Source: Branchiostoma lanceolatum (lineage: Eukaryota; Chordata; Leptocardii; Amphioxiformes; Branchiostomatidae). From it: 64,000 nucleotides of DNA. Below the pieces are notes generated by a model. That model was not told the DNA's origin. It saw only the letters and a list, made by a program, of their open reading frames with translations, and searched no databases. The first letter of the stretch is position 1. Each line of letters opens with the position of its first letter. Shown here in pieces: positions 11,001-20,900 of this stretch. The stretch spans positions 2,400,883-2,464,882 of the forward strand of contig NC_089732.1 in the NCBI RefSeq assembly GCF_035083965.1. Direction: 5' to 3'. Made by a program: the position numbers and the translations under genes.

Positions 11001-13936
11001 TGTATGTCCCCATGGCGCAAGCGGTAACGCAACCCCACTGTTTCGCCATCTGGATCAAATTCCGTGGATCCTAGGGCCCGAGTTCGGTCCTAAGATCCTG
11101 AGCTCGGACATTTTGTAAGGGATTGCATTTGTCATTTTGGATGGTCACATAAAGCCGGCGGCCCTGTGTATGAGGGAGCTTTAGGCATAAGCCTCAAGCG
11201 AAGCCGCATTGCACTACTACTAGCTTCTTGAAAAAGCATCATGCTTTACCTCAGTTGAGGATGCCTGCTTTTTAATGTATTGTTGTGGTAGACCTTACGA
11301 AAGTCTCTGTACTTTTGTTGTGTCCATAAAGTTGGTTGTTTATATCACACACAAAAATGTAGGTACAGAGGTAAAAGTTTAGGTGAAAGGTGAAGTTTCA
11401 AATTTCAAGGTATAAAATAACCAGAAAGACAAAACTAGGCCATTTGAAATGAGAGCAAAGAAGTTAAAATTTAGAATGAATAATAACAATATGACTTTTC
11501 TATCATCTAGTCAAAAAAAATTAATTAGACTTTTGCCAAGAATTTAATTGTTTTATGAAAGCTTCACCTAAACATTTTAGATTAATGTTTGACATATTGA
11601 ATCAAAGTGAGAGTGCTCCCATTGTTAGCAAATGAAAGTGAGAGTGTTCCCATTGTTTGTAAACAAAAGTGAGAGTGTTTCCATGGTTACAGGGTTCAGG
11701 AAGGCAATGATGAAGTCCATGACGCTAGCTCAGTCCATCCCACACTTTGGTTACTGTGACGAGGTGGACATGACAGCGCTGGTACAGCTGAGGGCGGAGC
11801 TGAAGAGGGCTGCGGAACTGTACGGAGTCAGGTTATCCTTCATGCCTTTCTTTATCAAGGTAAGTCTTCAAAAATCTTTTCAGTACTTAACAATATGATA
11901 CAGTAGTATACAGTGTTGAGGATCAAAGAATTTCTCAATTATACACTGATAGTCCTCGATTGCTTTCAAATCGTTTTGTAAAAATTTGACTTTAAAGACA
12001 TTTTCCATTGTAAACCATCACACAGGATGCTTGAATTTTAGTCCAGCTGTGGTCTTTTGCACCCCAAGTTGCAAGGAGTCATTATCTTTCTGAGCGTTAC
12101 CCTGTGTTTCAGAAGATCTGCACCTCAAGCATGTTTGAGTACCCGGCATACAATAGGCTAAGAAGACCAGTGCATTATGTCCTAATACTATTTTCAGCAT
12201 CTTATCAACATTACACAAATGTATGCTTCATTCCCATCCAGGCTGCTTCCATGGCGCTTCTACAATATCCAGTCCTGAATGCAAAAGTCGATGAGAAGTG
12301 TGAAAACATCACATATAAGGTAAGTCAGATGATCAGTTGTTATTACATGTTATTACATCATGCTGCAGCAGCTATACTATTCTTATAACAAAAGGTAACG
12401 GTAAAGGTAGTCCCATAGCCTTTTTGAAGCCCAAGGGACAGTGGGTTGTTACCCACTGTGTCTAGGGCACAGTATTGGAAGGTGGAGCCCAGCCCTCTCC
12501 TTCCACCGCCTTTTACCTCCCCCAACAAAGTCAGGAGTTTATCCTTTACTGTTATGTTTGTTCATTGGCACCTTTGTGAATTAAACAACTTTTTGGTAGT
12601 TGAATTGTGGCTTACTTGGTATTTCTGTCACCATAATGGCTGTTACACTGCTTTTTGATTTAAATTATCATTTTACAGGCTTCTCACAATATCGGCCTGG
12701 CCATGGACACAGCTAACGGTCTGGTGGTGCCCAACGTGAAGAATGTTCAGTGCCTGTCTGTGCTGGAGGTGGCTGCAGAATTAAACAGGCTTCACAATCT
12801 GGGCCTGCAGGGCAAGCTTGGCACCGAGGACCTCACAGGCGGTACCTTCACACTGTCTAATATAGGGGCAGTGAGTATGATCATTTCTCTATTGCTTGTT
12901 GTTGTTGTTTTTTTTTGTTATGAAGAGTGGCCCAGAAAGCCCAGCCTCTGTGAAGCTGAAAGGGCAAAATACATGGGGATGACCACTTAAGTTGGAGGAT
13001 GGGTTAACAAAATGTGGAAAGACTTCCACCTCCTCAACCCACAGGACAGAGGCATATGGTAGTCTCCCATCAAGCCGTGACATCTATGCACAATCAAATT
13101 TAACCTTCGCGAGACGGGGAACAACAGACGGTATATGGTTGGCCCATTCCTCACAGTGTAATGCGATACTGTCATTGGCTAATTCCTTACTGTGTTGCAA
13201 CATTGGATTGCTCAATCTTCACTGTCTGATGCCTCATGATTGGTCCATTTCAAACTGAAAGATACAATGTGATTGGCTGCTTCCTGAGCATCATGAGAGT
13301 CTTAACCAATGGTATGTCATGTTTACTGTGTTCCAGATTGGTGGCACCTATGCCAAGCCTGTCATCATGCCTCCTGAAGTTGCTATAGGAGCACTGGGCA
13401 AGACGCAGGTGAGAAGAACTCTAACATATGATAGTCTAGTAATTAGTATGATTTATAAATTGGGATACATAACAATGTAAGTTTTTGACAAAGTTTTTTT
13501 TTTTTTTAAAGTTTAAGTCCTTCCCACACCAGATGGTGCACGTAACTACAGGTAGTCTACTGGTAGTAGTATGTGATCAACTGTCATACTCTTTCCCAAA
13601 TGCTGAGTACTAACCAGAGAAAGCTGTATGTACCTTTGGTATGACTCACTGGGGATCAAACTCACAACCTATGGAATGCGGAACACTCTACTCGCTCGGT
13701 CATTGCACCAGTGTTAATCTCAATGTAAGGCCATTTCTCATTGATTTTTGTTGCCCTTTGACCCCTAGGTGTTGCCCAGATTCAACACCAGTGGTGAGGT
13801 TTACGCTGCTCACATCCTGGTCGTCAGTTGGTCAGCTGACCACCGCGTCATCGACGGTGCCACCATGGCGCGTTATTCCAACCTGTGGAAGTCGTACCTA
13901 GAAAATCCAGGAACCATGATGCTGCACCTCAAGTAG
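5076..13936 (+). CDS. DBT: Lipoamide acyltransferase E2 of branched-chain 2-oxoacid dehydrogenase
   Basis: Mitochondrial E2 core that moves branched acyl groups from lipoyl-lysine to CoA in leucine, isoleucine and valine breakdown. Exons: 5076-5144, 6492-6603, 6856-6931, 7402-7583, 8278-8307, 8662-8801, 9572-9674, 9993-10154, 11693-11859, 12242-12319, 12679-12870, 13337-13408, 13769-13936. Total 1551 nt, 516 aa. Residues 1-60 are Arg-rich and lack acidic runs, as expected for a mitochondrial presequence. The lipoyl domain is about 65-145 with lipoyl Lys107 in SDKAS. The E1/E3-binding domain is about 189-226 ([24 protein letters not shown]). A Pro-rich linker covers about 237-270. The catalytic domain runs from 292 ([10 protein letters not shown]), with His486 and Asp490 in DHRVIDG. 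Exon 5 is only 30 nt, phase 1-1, and could be skipped without a frame change. Several exons have decayed tandem copies in flanking DNA. Confidence 0.96.
6175..6302. repeat. Perfect foldback in DBT intron 1
   Basis: Inverted arms 6175-6222 and 6255-6302 are identical complements over 48 bp with a 32-bp spacer. The arms consist of a GTTCGGAAG / TTTCCGACC-like motif. It has no coding relation to DBT; the short ORFs read across it are palindrome artefacts. It is likely a MITE-type element or a strong RNA hairpin in the intron. Confidence 0.85.
7230..7292 (+). pseudogene. Truncated duplicate of the DBT lipoyl exon
   Basis: The sequence just after a CTAG acceptor matches the first about 63 bp of the true exon 4 (7402-7583), reading [20 protein letters not shown] and then diverging where the lipoyl-lysine codon should be. 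The in-frame extension reaches a stop at about 7337. It retains the splice acceptor but no donor, so inclusion would truncate the protein before its lipoylation site. It is a partial exon duplication inside intron 3. Confidence 0.8.
7635..7983 (+). repeat. Three decaying tandem copies of the 3' half of DBT exon 4
   Basis: The unit starts at ATCGTCCGCAAACTGCAC and runs through GTGGATATAGAGACAGCAGG, the splice donor and about 50 bp of T/G-rich intron. The original is 7497-7634. Copies follow at about 7635-7762, 7763-7895 and 7896-7983, a period near 130 bp. Similarity falls with distance: copy 2 still has GGGTGAGTTGTAGGC, copy 3 has a damaged donor, and copy 4 has lost the end. None has an acceptor, so they should be intronic. 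Confidence 0.82.
9836..9910. repeat. (CA)n-rich microsatellite in a DBT intron
   Basis: An imperfect CACACA tract interspersed with other bases lies in the intron before exon 8. It has no coding content. Confidence 0.8.
10266..10446. repeat. MITE-like foldback, AGCCTCTACCAGGC family, degenerate
   Basis: The ends are TAGTCTCTACCAGAC on the left and CCTGGTAGAGGCC on the right, with CCAATTTCTACTATTTTCCC near the right end. Related copies lie at 14587-14760, 17183-17344, 37650-37820 and a half copy at 45531. It is located in the DBT intron between exons 8 and 9. Confidence 0.65.
10638..10816. repeat. MITE, TACTGTAAATGC family
   Basis: The terminal inverted repeats are TACTGTAAATGCATTTAAG at the left and GCATTTACAGTA at the right, with internal TTCGCGG / CCGCGAA blocks. 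Other copies lie at 16101-16319, 24262-24467 and, more decayed, 26300-26519. The element is about 180 bp with no ORF. Confidence 0.82.
11005..11275 (+). mobile_element. tRNA-derived SINE-like element
   Basis: Contains a CGCAAGCGGTAACGC box-A-like segment and downstream blocks GTGTATGAGGGAGCTTTAGG and TTGAAAAAGCATCATGC. The same 3' block appears reversed at 23335-23545 and diverged at about 4030-4170. No ORF. It is a dispersed repeat in a DBT intron. Confidence 0.6.
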
Positions 13937-14365
13937 GAATAGATAGGGGGCCTCGTGAAACCATTGAGAAATTGATATCACTGGGATTGTCAATGGCAGG
14001 TTTGTCAAAGTCCAACACCTGAAAGTCACTGGTAAAATCCCGGAACCATGATGCTGCACCTCAAGTAGGAATAGATAGGGGGCCTCGTGAAACCATTGAG
14101 AAATTTAAATCACTGTGATAGTCAGTGGCAGGTATCTCAAAGTCCAACATCCTAAAGTCAACTTAAAAACCCTGCGTCCATGTTGCTGCACCTCAATTAG
14201 GAATAGGTAGGGGGCATTGTGAGACCACTGAGAAATTGATGGCAGTACGATGGCTGATGGCGCGTTTCTCACGTTCCTCCAAGTCCAACTTCTGAAAGTC
14301 TTACATTGATAATACGGCCTCCTTTTTGTTGCACCTCAAGTACAAATAGATAGGAGGCGTCGCAA
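13909..14365 (+). repeat. Four tandem copies of the DBT terminal coding end plus 3'UTR
   Basis: The segment GATGCTGCACCTCAAGTAG with the following GAATAGATAGGGGGCCTCG begins in the true last exon (stop 13934-13936) and recurs at about 14043, 14176 and 14320. The period is about 130-145 bp. Copy 2 is nearly identical; copy 3 has CAATTAG in place of CAAGTAG; copy 4 keeps GTTGCACCTCAAGTAC. The copies lie in or just beyond the DBT 3'UTR. Confidence 0.85.
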
Positions 14366-14586
14366 AACTGTCAGCCATACAAGGAGGTCCAAGGAATGCC
14401 CCCCCCCGTACTTCGGTTGTTAGGTTCTAACTTATTATGTGAAGAGTCTCTAGGGTAAAGAAGAATTACCATGAAAATCATCAAGTGAAAATGTTCACCC
14501 TAAATAGTCTCATCTCTACCAGTTCAGTCAGAGTTCTTGCTGCTCTCTTACAACTGTACATTTGTTCTCAGTCTGTACACTTGCCT

Positions 14587-14760
14587 TAGCCTCTAACAGG
14601 CTCCACGGGTTGCTGGAAAAGAGAAAAATAGTAGATATTGGCCAAATAGACAGATAACATGCCAGAGGAGTTGGTCCACTAAAGAAGTTAAAGTTTGCGA
14701 CCTCTAGTTGGCCAGTTTCTACTATTTTTTCCAGCAACCTGTGGAGCCTGGTAGAGGCTA
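14587..14760. repeat. MITE, AGCCTCTACCAGGC family
   Basis: The left end TAGCCTCTAACAGGCTCC and right end GGAGCCTGGTAGAGGCTA are inverted complements, with inner ATAGTAGATATTGGCC / GGCCAGTTTCTACTAT stems. No ORF. Confidence 0.85.
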
Positions 14761-16100
14761 CACTCGCCTGTGCTACTGTATTCATGTACATGGGTCGAAG
14801 GTACAGGCATATGACTGCTCTGAACGACACGGGGAGGGTAGATACTTAATTAAGGAACAAGGTCTGGTTCCTGCTTCTTTTATCACTTCTCAAAGAAGAC
14901 CATATGTTGGCTTCTTAATTTTCCATCATGCCATTAAGTAATATTCTTTACCCGTTATGCTTCTAGGAAATTTCAGTTTTGGCTCTTGTTGCTTCTCCCA
15001 AAGTTCTTTTTCTGGTGTCTTTGTTGTTGTATTTGTTTCGCTTAAAATACTGTTATGTTTCACTAATACATTGATAATGTGAGATGAACTAATAATCATG
15101 GATAAAATTGAGAAAAATTTGTTCACTAATGTGGGTGTCCCGTAGTAGGCTGAAAGCCCTTTCGTGCTCAAGTCAGTGGTGTCTTTAAGTTTATAACGTA
15201 GTTTGAGCAGATAAGGTCTGCCCAACAAAAACACACCACTGTAGCTTCCAATTGATCATGTTGTATGGGTATCTTTCACAGCAGGTTTTGAGAAAATATG
15301 ATAATTTCAGCATCAATTTGTCAACATGACAGGTTGAAAAAGTCATGACACTTAACACTCCTATACAGGCTTTTCATTGGCTTCACGATAATTATAACTT
15401 TAATCCCCAGGCGACGAATGTGGGTGGATATATGGATCAAGCAATGGTATCTTCATGTGTTTTACATTCTCTCCAAGCAGAGGTTGTTGGAGAAGTTTTT
15501 TAATATCATATTCCCCGTTTTCTGTTGGCCGTCTCCACCAAGTTGTTTTACAGACATACACTGTACCGGTAATCCATCATGACATTAAATTAAAAGCCTG
15601 TATATATAGTCCTGTTGGGGTAAATGTGAAATGTTCGGCGTGGGGTATTTTTCCATGGTGGTATGGAGCAGTCAAGTTCAATGTGGGGATCAAATGTATA
15701 AAAATAGGGGAAAAGATTTAAAGTCAGTATTAGAGAAAATAAAGTATTGTACAAAATACATCCTTATCACATTTTTTTTTGTTTCTATGCATTCAGTCCA
15801 GAGGAGAACATAGTTGCATTGTATTCTATGTGTTAAAACCCTTCTGTTATACACACATGTAAGTTCATTGATCTAGCCTCCTTCGTAGACATCTTGCATT
15901 TATTTTTTGGGGAAGTGCTGATTCGTAATTTTCTCATTCATCGCAAATCAACTCTCCTCAAAAATAAACGCCGGCGCCCCTAGAAGTCTGCAAAGGAGGC
16001 TACATTAATCTGTGTTGATTTGTGAAAGAGATATAATTATGAAAAAGTTAGTTTCAGAGCTAGGAGACAGTGCTACCTTCTTTAGACCTAGTTTTACTGC

Positions 16101-16319
16101 TACTGTAAATGCAAAAATATTCACGGTGGTTTTAATTTATGTTCGCGGTTTTCGTGGTAAGCTCTTCACTGCGAACTTAAGTTAAAACCACCGTAAAATT
16201 TTTTTGCCCTCCTACCCTTGTCTACTATTGTCTCAAACACAAACTTAAAACCACTGCGGACACACCATTTTCTTCCTGTTGCGAAATTAAACTACGCGAA
16301 CTTGAATGCATTTACAGTA
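16101..16319. repeat. MITE, TACTGTAAATGC family
   Basis: Begins TACTGTAAATGC and ends GCATTTACAGTA. Internal GTTCGCGGTTTTCG and CGCGAACTTGAATGCATT blocks match the copies at 10638 and 24262. Confidence 0.85.
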
Positions 16320-16741
16320 ATGGGATGAGAATCCCAATTGGATACCTTGGGAATATCCTTGGCTTTTTGACATTTCGTGTCCAGGTGGTGAAGTCAGTTT
16401 TAATTGGGCCTGTCTGGAGTAAGTCTGTTCCCCAACCCTGTACAGAAGTGGCTCTGTCATGTTTTATATTGGATGCTCATAGAAAATGAGCCCAACCTTT
16501 TAGGGATGTCAAAACCATCAGAATGCATTTACTACTTTGAATCTTGAAAATCTGTCAAGTAACACAATTGTATCTCTATGGTCCTAGTCTACTTACTTGG
16601 GCCTGTAGTGTGAAAAGAATCTAGCATTGAACATTTGGGAAAAATTAAGATACAGTATATACATGTACAACCTTCTATAAGTCCTGGGAAGTTCCTCAAA
16701 GTTGAAAACATCATTCAGGACAACAAGTTCAGATTGTGAGG

Positions 16742-16747
16742 CTTTAT
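16742..16747 (-). terminator. Candidate polyadenylation signal for the Cripto gene
   Basis: CTTTATTC on the plus strand reads GAATAAAG on the minus strand, about 1.25 kb beyond the stop codon. If used, the 3'UTR would include the nested foldbacks at 17107-17399 and 17725-17945. Its use is a guess. Confidence 0.3.
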
Positions 16748-17106
16748 TCTTTTTTTAACTCAAAACACTCAGAATAAACAAAAGGTAGTAAAACTCTGCA
16801 ATATATATACATAAACAAATAATCATAACAAGATATGCCAACAGCTAAATGAAACCATAGGTTTACACTTGCCCCTGAAAGCATATCGAAGCCTACATTT
16901 GTATCATCTTTGCAATGTTTTCTCCTGAACTTCCAGCCAGCTAGAAAGTAAAACATTTAAAAAATCAAGAAATTTAACACATAAAACTTGGCAGAATCAA
17001 CTGCTCAAAATAAATACTTGTGAACTTCTGCTGTCCACATCTTTTCTTAGGCATATGCTGCAAGAAGGTCTAGCTGGACTTAAACTTGTGTTCACCTTGC
17101 TCTAGT

Positions 17107-17399
17107 CTCCAAGCAGATGTTTGGGGAAAAGATTTTAACAATTTCTCAGACAGGCTCCTCTGGCAGCTACTCACCCAGAAGCTAGCCTGTACCAGGCTCA
17201 ATGGATTGCTGGAGAAATAGTAGAAATTGGCCAAATAGAGTAACGGTTCACCTATTGGCCGACCGACTACCCTAGCATACTATCCACTCTATTTGACCAA
17301 TATCTACTATTTTTCCAGCGATCCTCGGAGCCTGGCATAGGCTATGAGAAGCCAGGCAGTTAGGAATTGTTAAAATTTTCCACCAAACATCTGCTTGGA
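17107..17399. repeat. Nested foldback: one MITE inside another
   Basis: The outer ends CTCCAAGCAGATGTTTGG and CCAAACATCTGCTTGGAG are complementary, with AAGATTTTAACAATT / AATTGTTAAAATTTT further in. Inside lies a second foldback (17183-17344) of the AGCCTCTACCAGGC family with ATAGTAGAAATTGGCC arms. The nesting gives an insertion order: the CTCCAAGCAGA element came first. Confidence 0.75.
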
Positions 17400-17724
17400 G
17401 CCAAACCTTGCACCTGCTCTCACTTATGTCTGAAAATGTCTGTCCGAATTTCTAAGACAGGACTTGACTTCTGGAATATTTCCATATACAGCTGCCTGCT
17501 TCAAAGCTTCCTTGTTATCACCTTAACGTCATTTCCCCATCATTCCAACAATTTGAAGTCTTTTGATACCACCAGCTGTACAGTTTTCTGCTAAACTTCA
17601 GACAGATTTTAGTCCCTTTTGGTCACATTATTTCTCATACAGGAACTTTCAGCTGCTCTCAATCATATGTTACCACTTTTGCAATGTCATCATTCAATAT
17701 TCTGCTTGATTTCAGACATAGTTC

Positions 17725-17945
17725 TAGCCTGGAGTCCAGGCTTGTTTAGCCTGGGTGCCAGCCTTTTTAGCTTACATACGCTACCCAAGCTCCGCTCCCC
17801 AAGCTCCACAGAGCCGAGCTTGGGTAGCGTATGTAAGCTAAAAAGGCTGGCACCCAGGCTAAAGCTTGTTAGCTTTGGCCCACTCCCAATGCAGCTAGCG
17901 GACATTGGGAGTGGGCCCAAGCTATCAAGGCTGGACTCCAGGCTA
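17725..17945. repeat. Three-stem foldback in the presumed Cripto 3'UTR
   Basis: Outer stem 17725-17742 with 17931-17945. Inner hairpin 1 has perfect 46-bp arms, 17747-17792 and 17816-17861, starting TAGCCTGGGTGCCAGCC. Inner hairpin 2 has 22-bp arms, 17870-17891 and 17903-17924, with one mismatch. Folded, it would be a three-way junction. The terminal motif TAGCCTGGGTGCCA also ends the foldback at 33130-33237. Confidence 0.88.
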
Positions 17946-17995
17946 ACTGAGTTTTGCCCATTTGTCATTTCACAAACAGGAACTTTGCACTCCTC

Positions 17996-20900
17996 TCAAT
18001 CATATTTTACCACTGTTGCCATGGCAATGGTTGCTAGGAGACTAACTAGAAGCGTCACCTCCAACTCATGGTGCAGACCTCGCGCAGAGGAGCTGCTGTT
18101 GCGTGATTGGTCGAACAAGTCCATGACTGACAGGGTGTTCAGGTTATCCTGGCTGTTCACCACATTCACAACGTCTCGCTCAGATTCTGGATTGGAACAG
18201 AGAAAGAAATGAACACCAGGTGTAACTAAAAGAGTTGGAAAGACATTTGAACAAGTTGACTTCAAGCCTTAACGTTGGGTAACATAAATTCGCGGGGTAC
18301 TTAAATTCGCCATTTTTAGAAAAGGTGTATTTTAGGGATATGTGCTAGATGCAAAATCAGTTATAACGCCAGCAATGCAAACCGGATAGACTAACGTATT
18401 CAAAACACTGGCTGAAAAGCTTCGATAACCATGCATTAGAAGTTGGCGACGTCAAAAACTCTCCGTCCCTTTTTGACAGAGTCTGGGGGCTTCGTGGGAG
18501 AACCACACTGCACGGTTGTTCGCTGGTTTATAAATGTCACATCTCCTGCCTGCTAAACACAGTTATTTACAAGACAACTTATTACAATCTCTTTTGCTAA
18601 CCTGCAACTGGAGACTAAGTGTGATCAATCGTCAAAACTCCTCTTTGTTGCTACAACCTACGGCACGTGTATTTTCCCGCCGCCATACTATTACCCAGAA
18701 TCCTGTCGTCAAGCAGACGACAAAGGTTTGTGAAGAACACTTTTTTGTCTAAATGTTGCGTGTGATAGTGGACTAAAGACGATATTTTCCTCAAAGTTTG
18801 CTCATATAACACAACAAGGAACACATGGACATAGTAGTATAACCATTGCTACGGCATCCAGCTAACTTCCCATGAATAATGTACACATTGCCATGACGGT
18901 GGGGATCGACTTTGAGTGACGTTCTACGGACTCAACAAACGGGAATGTTACTGAAGGCCTGATGTGTACAGTACGGCTGTTTTTTCGTGTATTTTTTTAC
19001 TTGGACACTTCTATATCCATAGCACTCTCCTCAAGCCAAGGATGGAACGAATAGCTGCTGTATAAAATGTAATTAGCGGTAAGATATTCCAGACAAATCT
19101 TCTCTCTCGAAATAATGTTCACACCTGTCCGACAACACCGTCATTGTGCGTGCGGCGGACGGTAGTTTCAAGTTGAAATATTATGGTGTCAGCACGACTA
19201 GAGACAAAATCTACCATATATATGATTAGTGCAAAGACAGTACATGATACTGACAGAATGATGGAAAAAAAGGATGGTTTATTGTTCTGCTAGATTGATT
19301 TCAGTCAGCCATTATCGGAAAAATGGCGAATTTATGTTACCCAACGTTAAATTTCAACATTGTGCTAGTGTTCTATTTATTTCAGCAGCATGTGATTGAC
19401 TCACAACAACTATCTGTTGCCACATTGGACATACAGTAAAACCTAGTCCAAAAAGACCACTCCGTAGGTATAGATAAAATCTGGTCTTTGTGGACAGGTT
19501 GTCACCATAGACAGGATTTCTTAGTACTTGTGTCAATAGGAAAGATCATCTAAGAACAAACAAAAAGTGCTCACATTGGCCATGTTGTCACTTGTGTAGA
19601 GGTGGTCACTACTACAGGTTTAACTGTAACAGTGACATGTTACAAGCAGACAAATGAAACAGAGCTCACCGCAGTCAGGCCTCATGTGCTCGATGCACAG
19701 GAAGGTTCCGTTGCCACAGCGACACAGGCTGCAGCCCTGGAACATCCAATCGTTGTGCGGCACGTCTCCGCAGGGCAGGGTCACGGCGCGCTGCTCGCAG
19801 TACCGCCCCGTGAAGTTACCCGGACACATGCAGAAGCTTCCCAGGATGCACGTGCCACCGTTCTCACAACAGTCGTCGCTGTGATTGGCCGTCTCTGGGA
19901 ACATTAAGTAAAAAGAAGATTTTAAACATGCATCATTTAGAGGTATTTTATAAGCTGGTACAAGTGGCATCTGTTGGCATAACGGTTATGGTGTTTGGCC
20001 CCGAATCAGAGGTCCTGGGTTCAAATCCCCTGACATGCTCCCGAAGTTGTGCCGTTAGGTACCCACAAAAGGCTCCACCTTCCAATACCATGCCCTAGAC
20101 ACAGTGGATAACAAAGGCTACAGCACTACCTACACGTGTAAGGGTCATTTAAAGCCAAACTGAATTTAGAGGCAAACACTAGCAGTCACAGATCGAGGCC
20201 ATGTACATACCAACAAAATCTAATCTAAAAACTGTTTCTTGATTTTTTTTCTTCTTCATGTCAAGGTCCGTACTTGTTGGCATGTACATGGTCTTGATTG
20301 GTGACTGCTAGTTTTTTCTACCCTAAGCTAACTTGCTTAAGGTACTATAATCCATAATACTGTTCCAAACATTTGTATGTAAAAGACAACACTACTTACT
20401 CATGATGTGCTCCTGCAGTGTCACCTGTCTTCGTGCCCTGATCAGGCGACTCGGCTGGTCGAGGACCCCCCTGGGGTGTGACCGTCTCCTTGCGTTCTCC
20501 TGGACTGACTCATCTTGTTGGAAGAAACAGGATATGTTAAAACAGTAAAATGTAGGCTTTGCTTCTGTTAAGAAAGCTTACTCTCCAAGCAGAGCAGTGG
20601 GTCCGGCAGGTATTTGACATGTTTTTAGGCGTTTTTGTCGGGCTTTCTACTTTGTCATTTTTTTATATCTAGCCAACGACAAAGTAGAAAGCCTGACAGA
20701 AATGCCTAAAAACACGTCAAAAACCTGCCTGACCCATTCCTCTGCTTGGAGAGTATTGCTTCTATACAATAAACATGTAATATCTAGTAAGTTACATAAT
20801 TCCACCAGGGTACAAGATTCCATCACCCATAAAAGATACGTCCAAACAGATCTCTTCCCCTACGTCCCCCAGTATAATGCACTCCTGTATATCTAAAATG

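Larger units (their letters stand above)
14366..16740. other. Intergenic space between DBT and the Cripto gene
   Basis: I see no supported coding exon here. It holds two MITEs (14587-14760 and 16101-16319), AATAAA-type polyadenylation signals (for example near 15737) that could serve DBT on the plus strand, and otherwise unstructured AT-rich DNA. Confidence 0.6.

Noticed and set aside
17619-18212. 197-aa plus-strand ORF
   Set aside because: It covers a foldback element and the antisense of the last Cripto exon; it has no recognisable domain.
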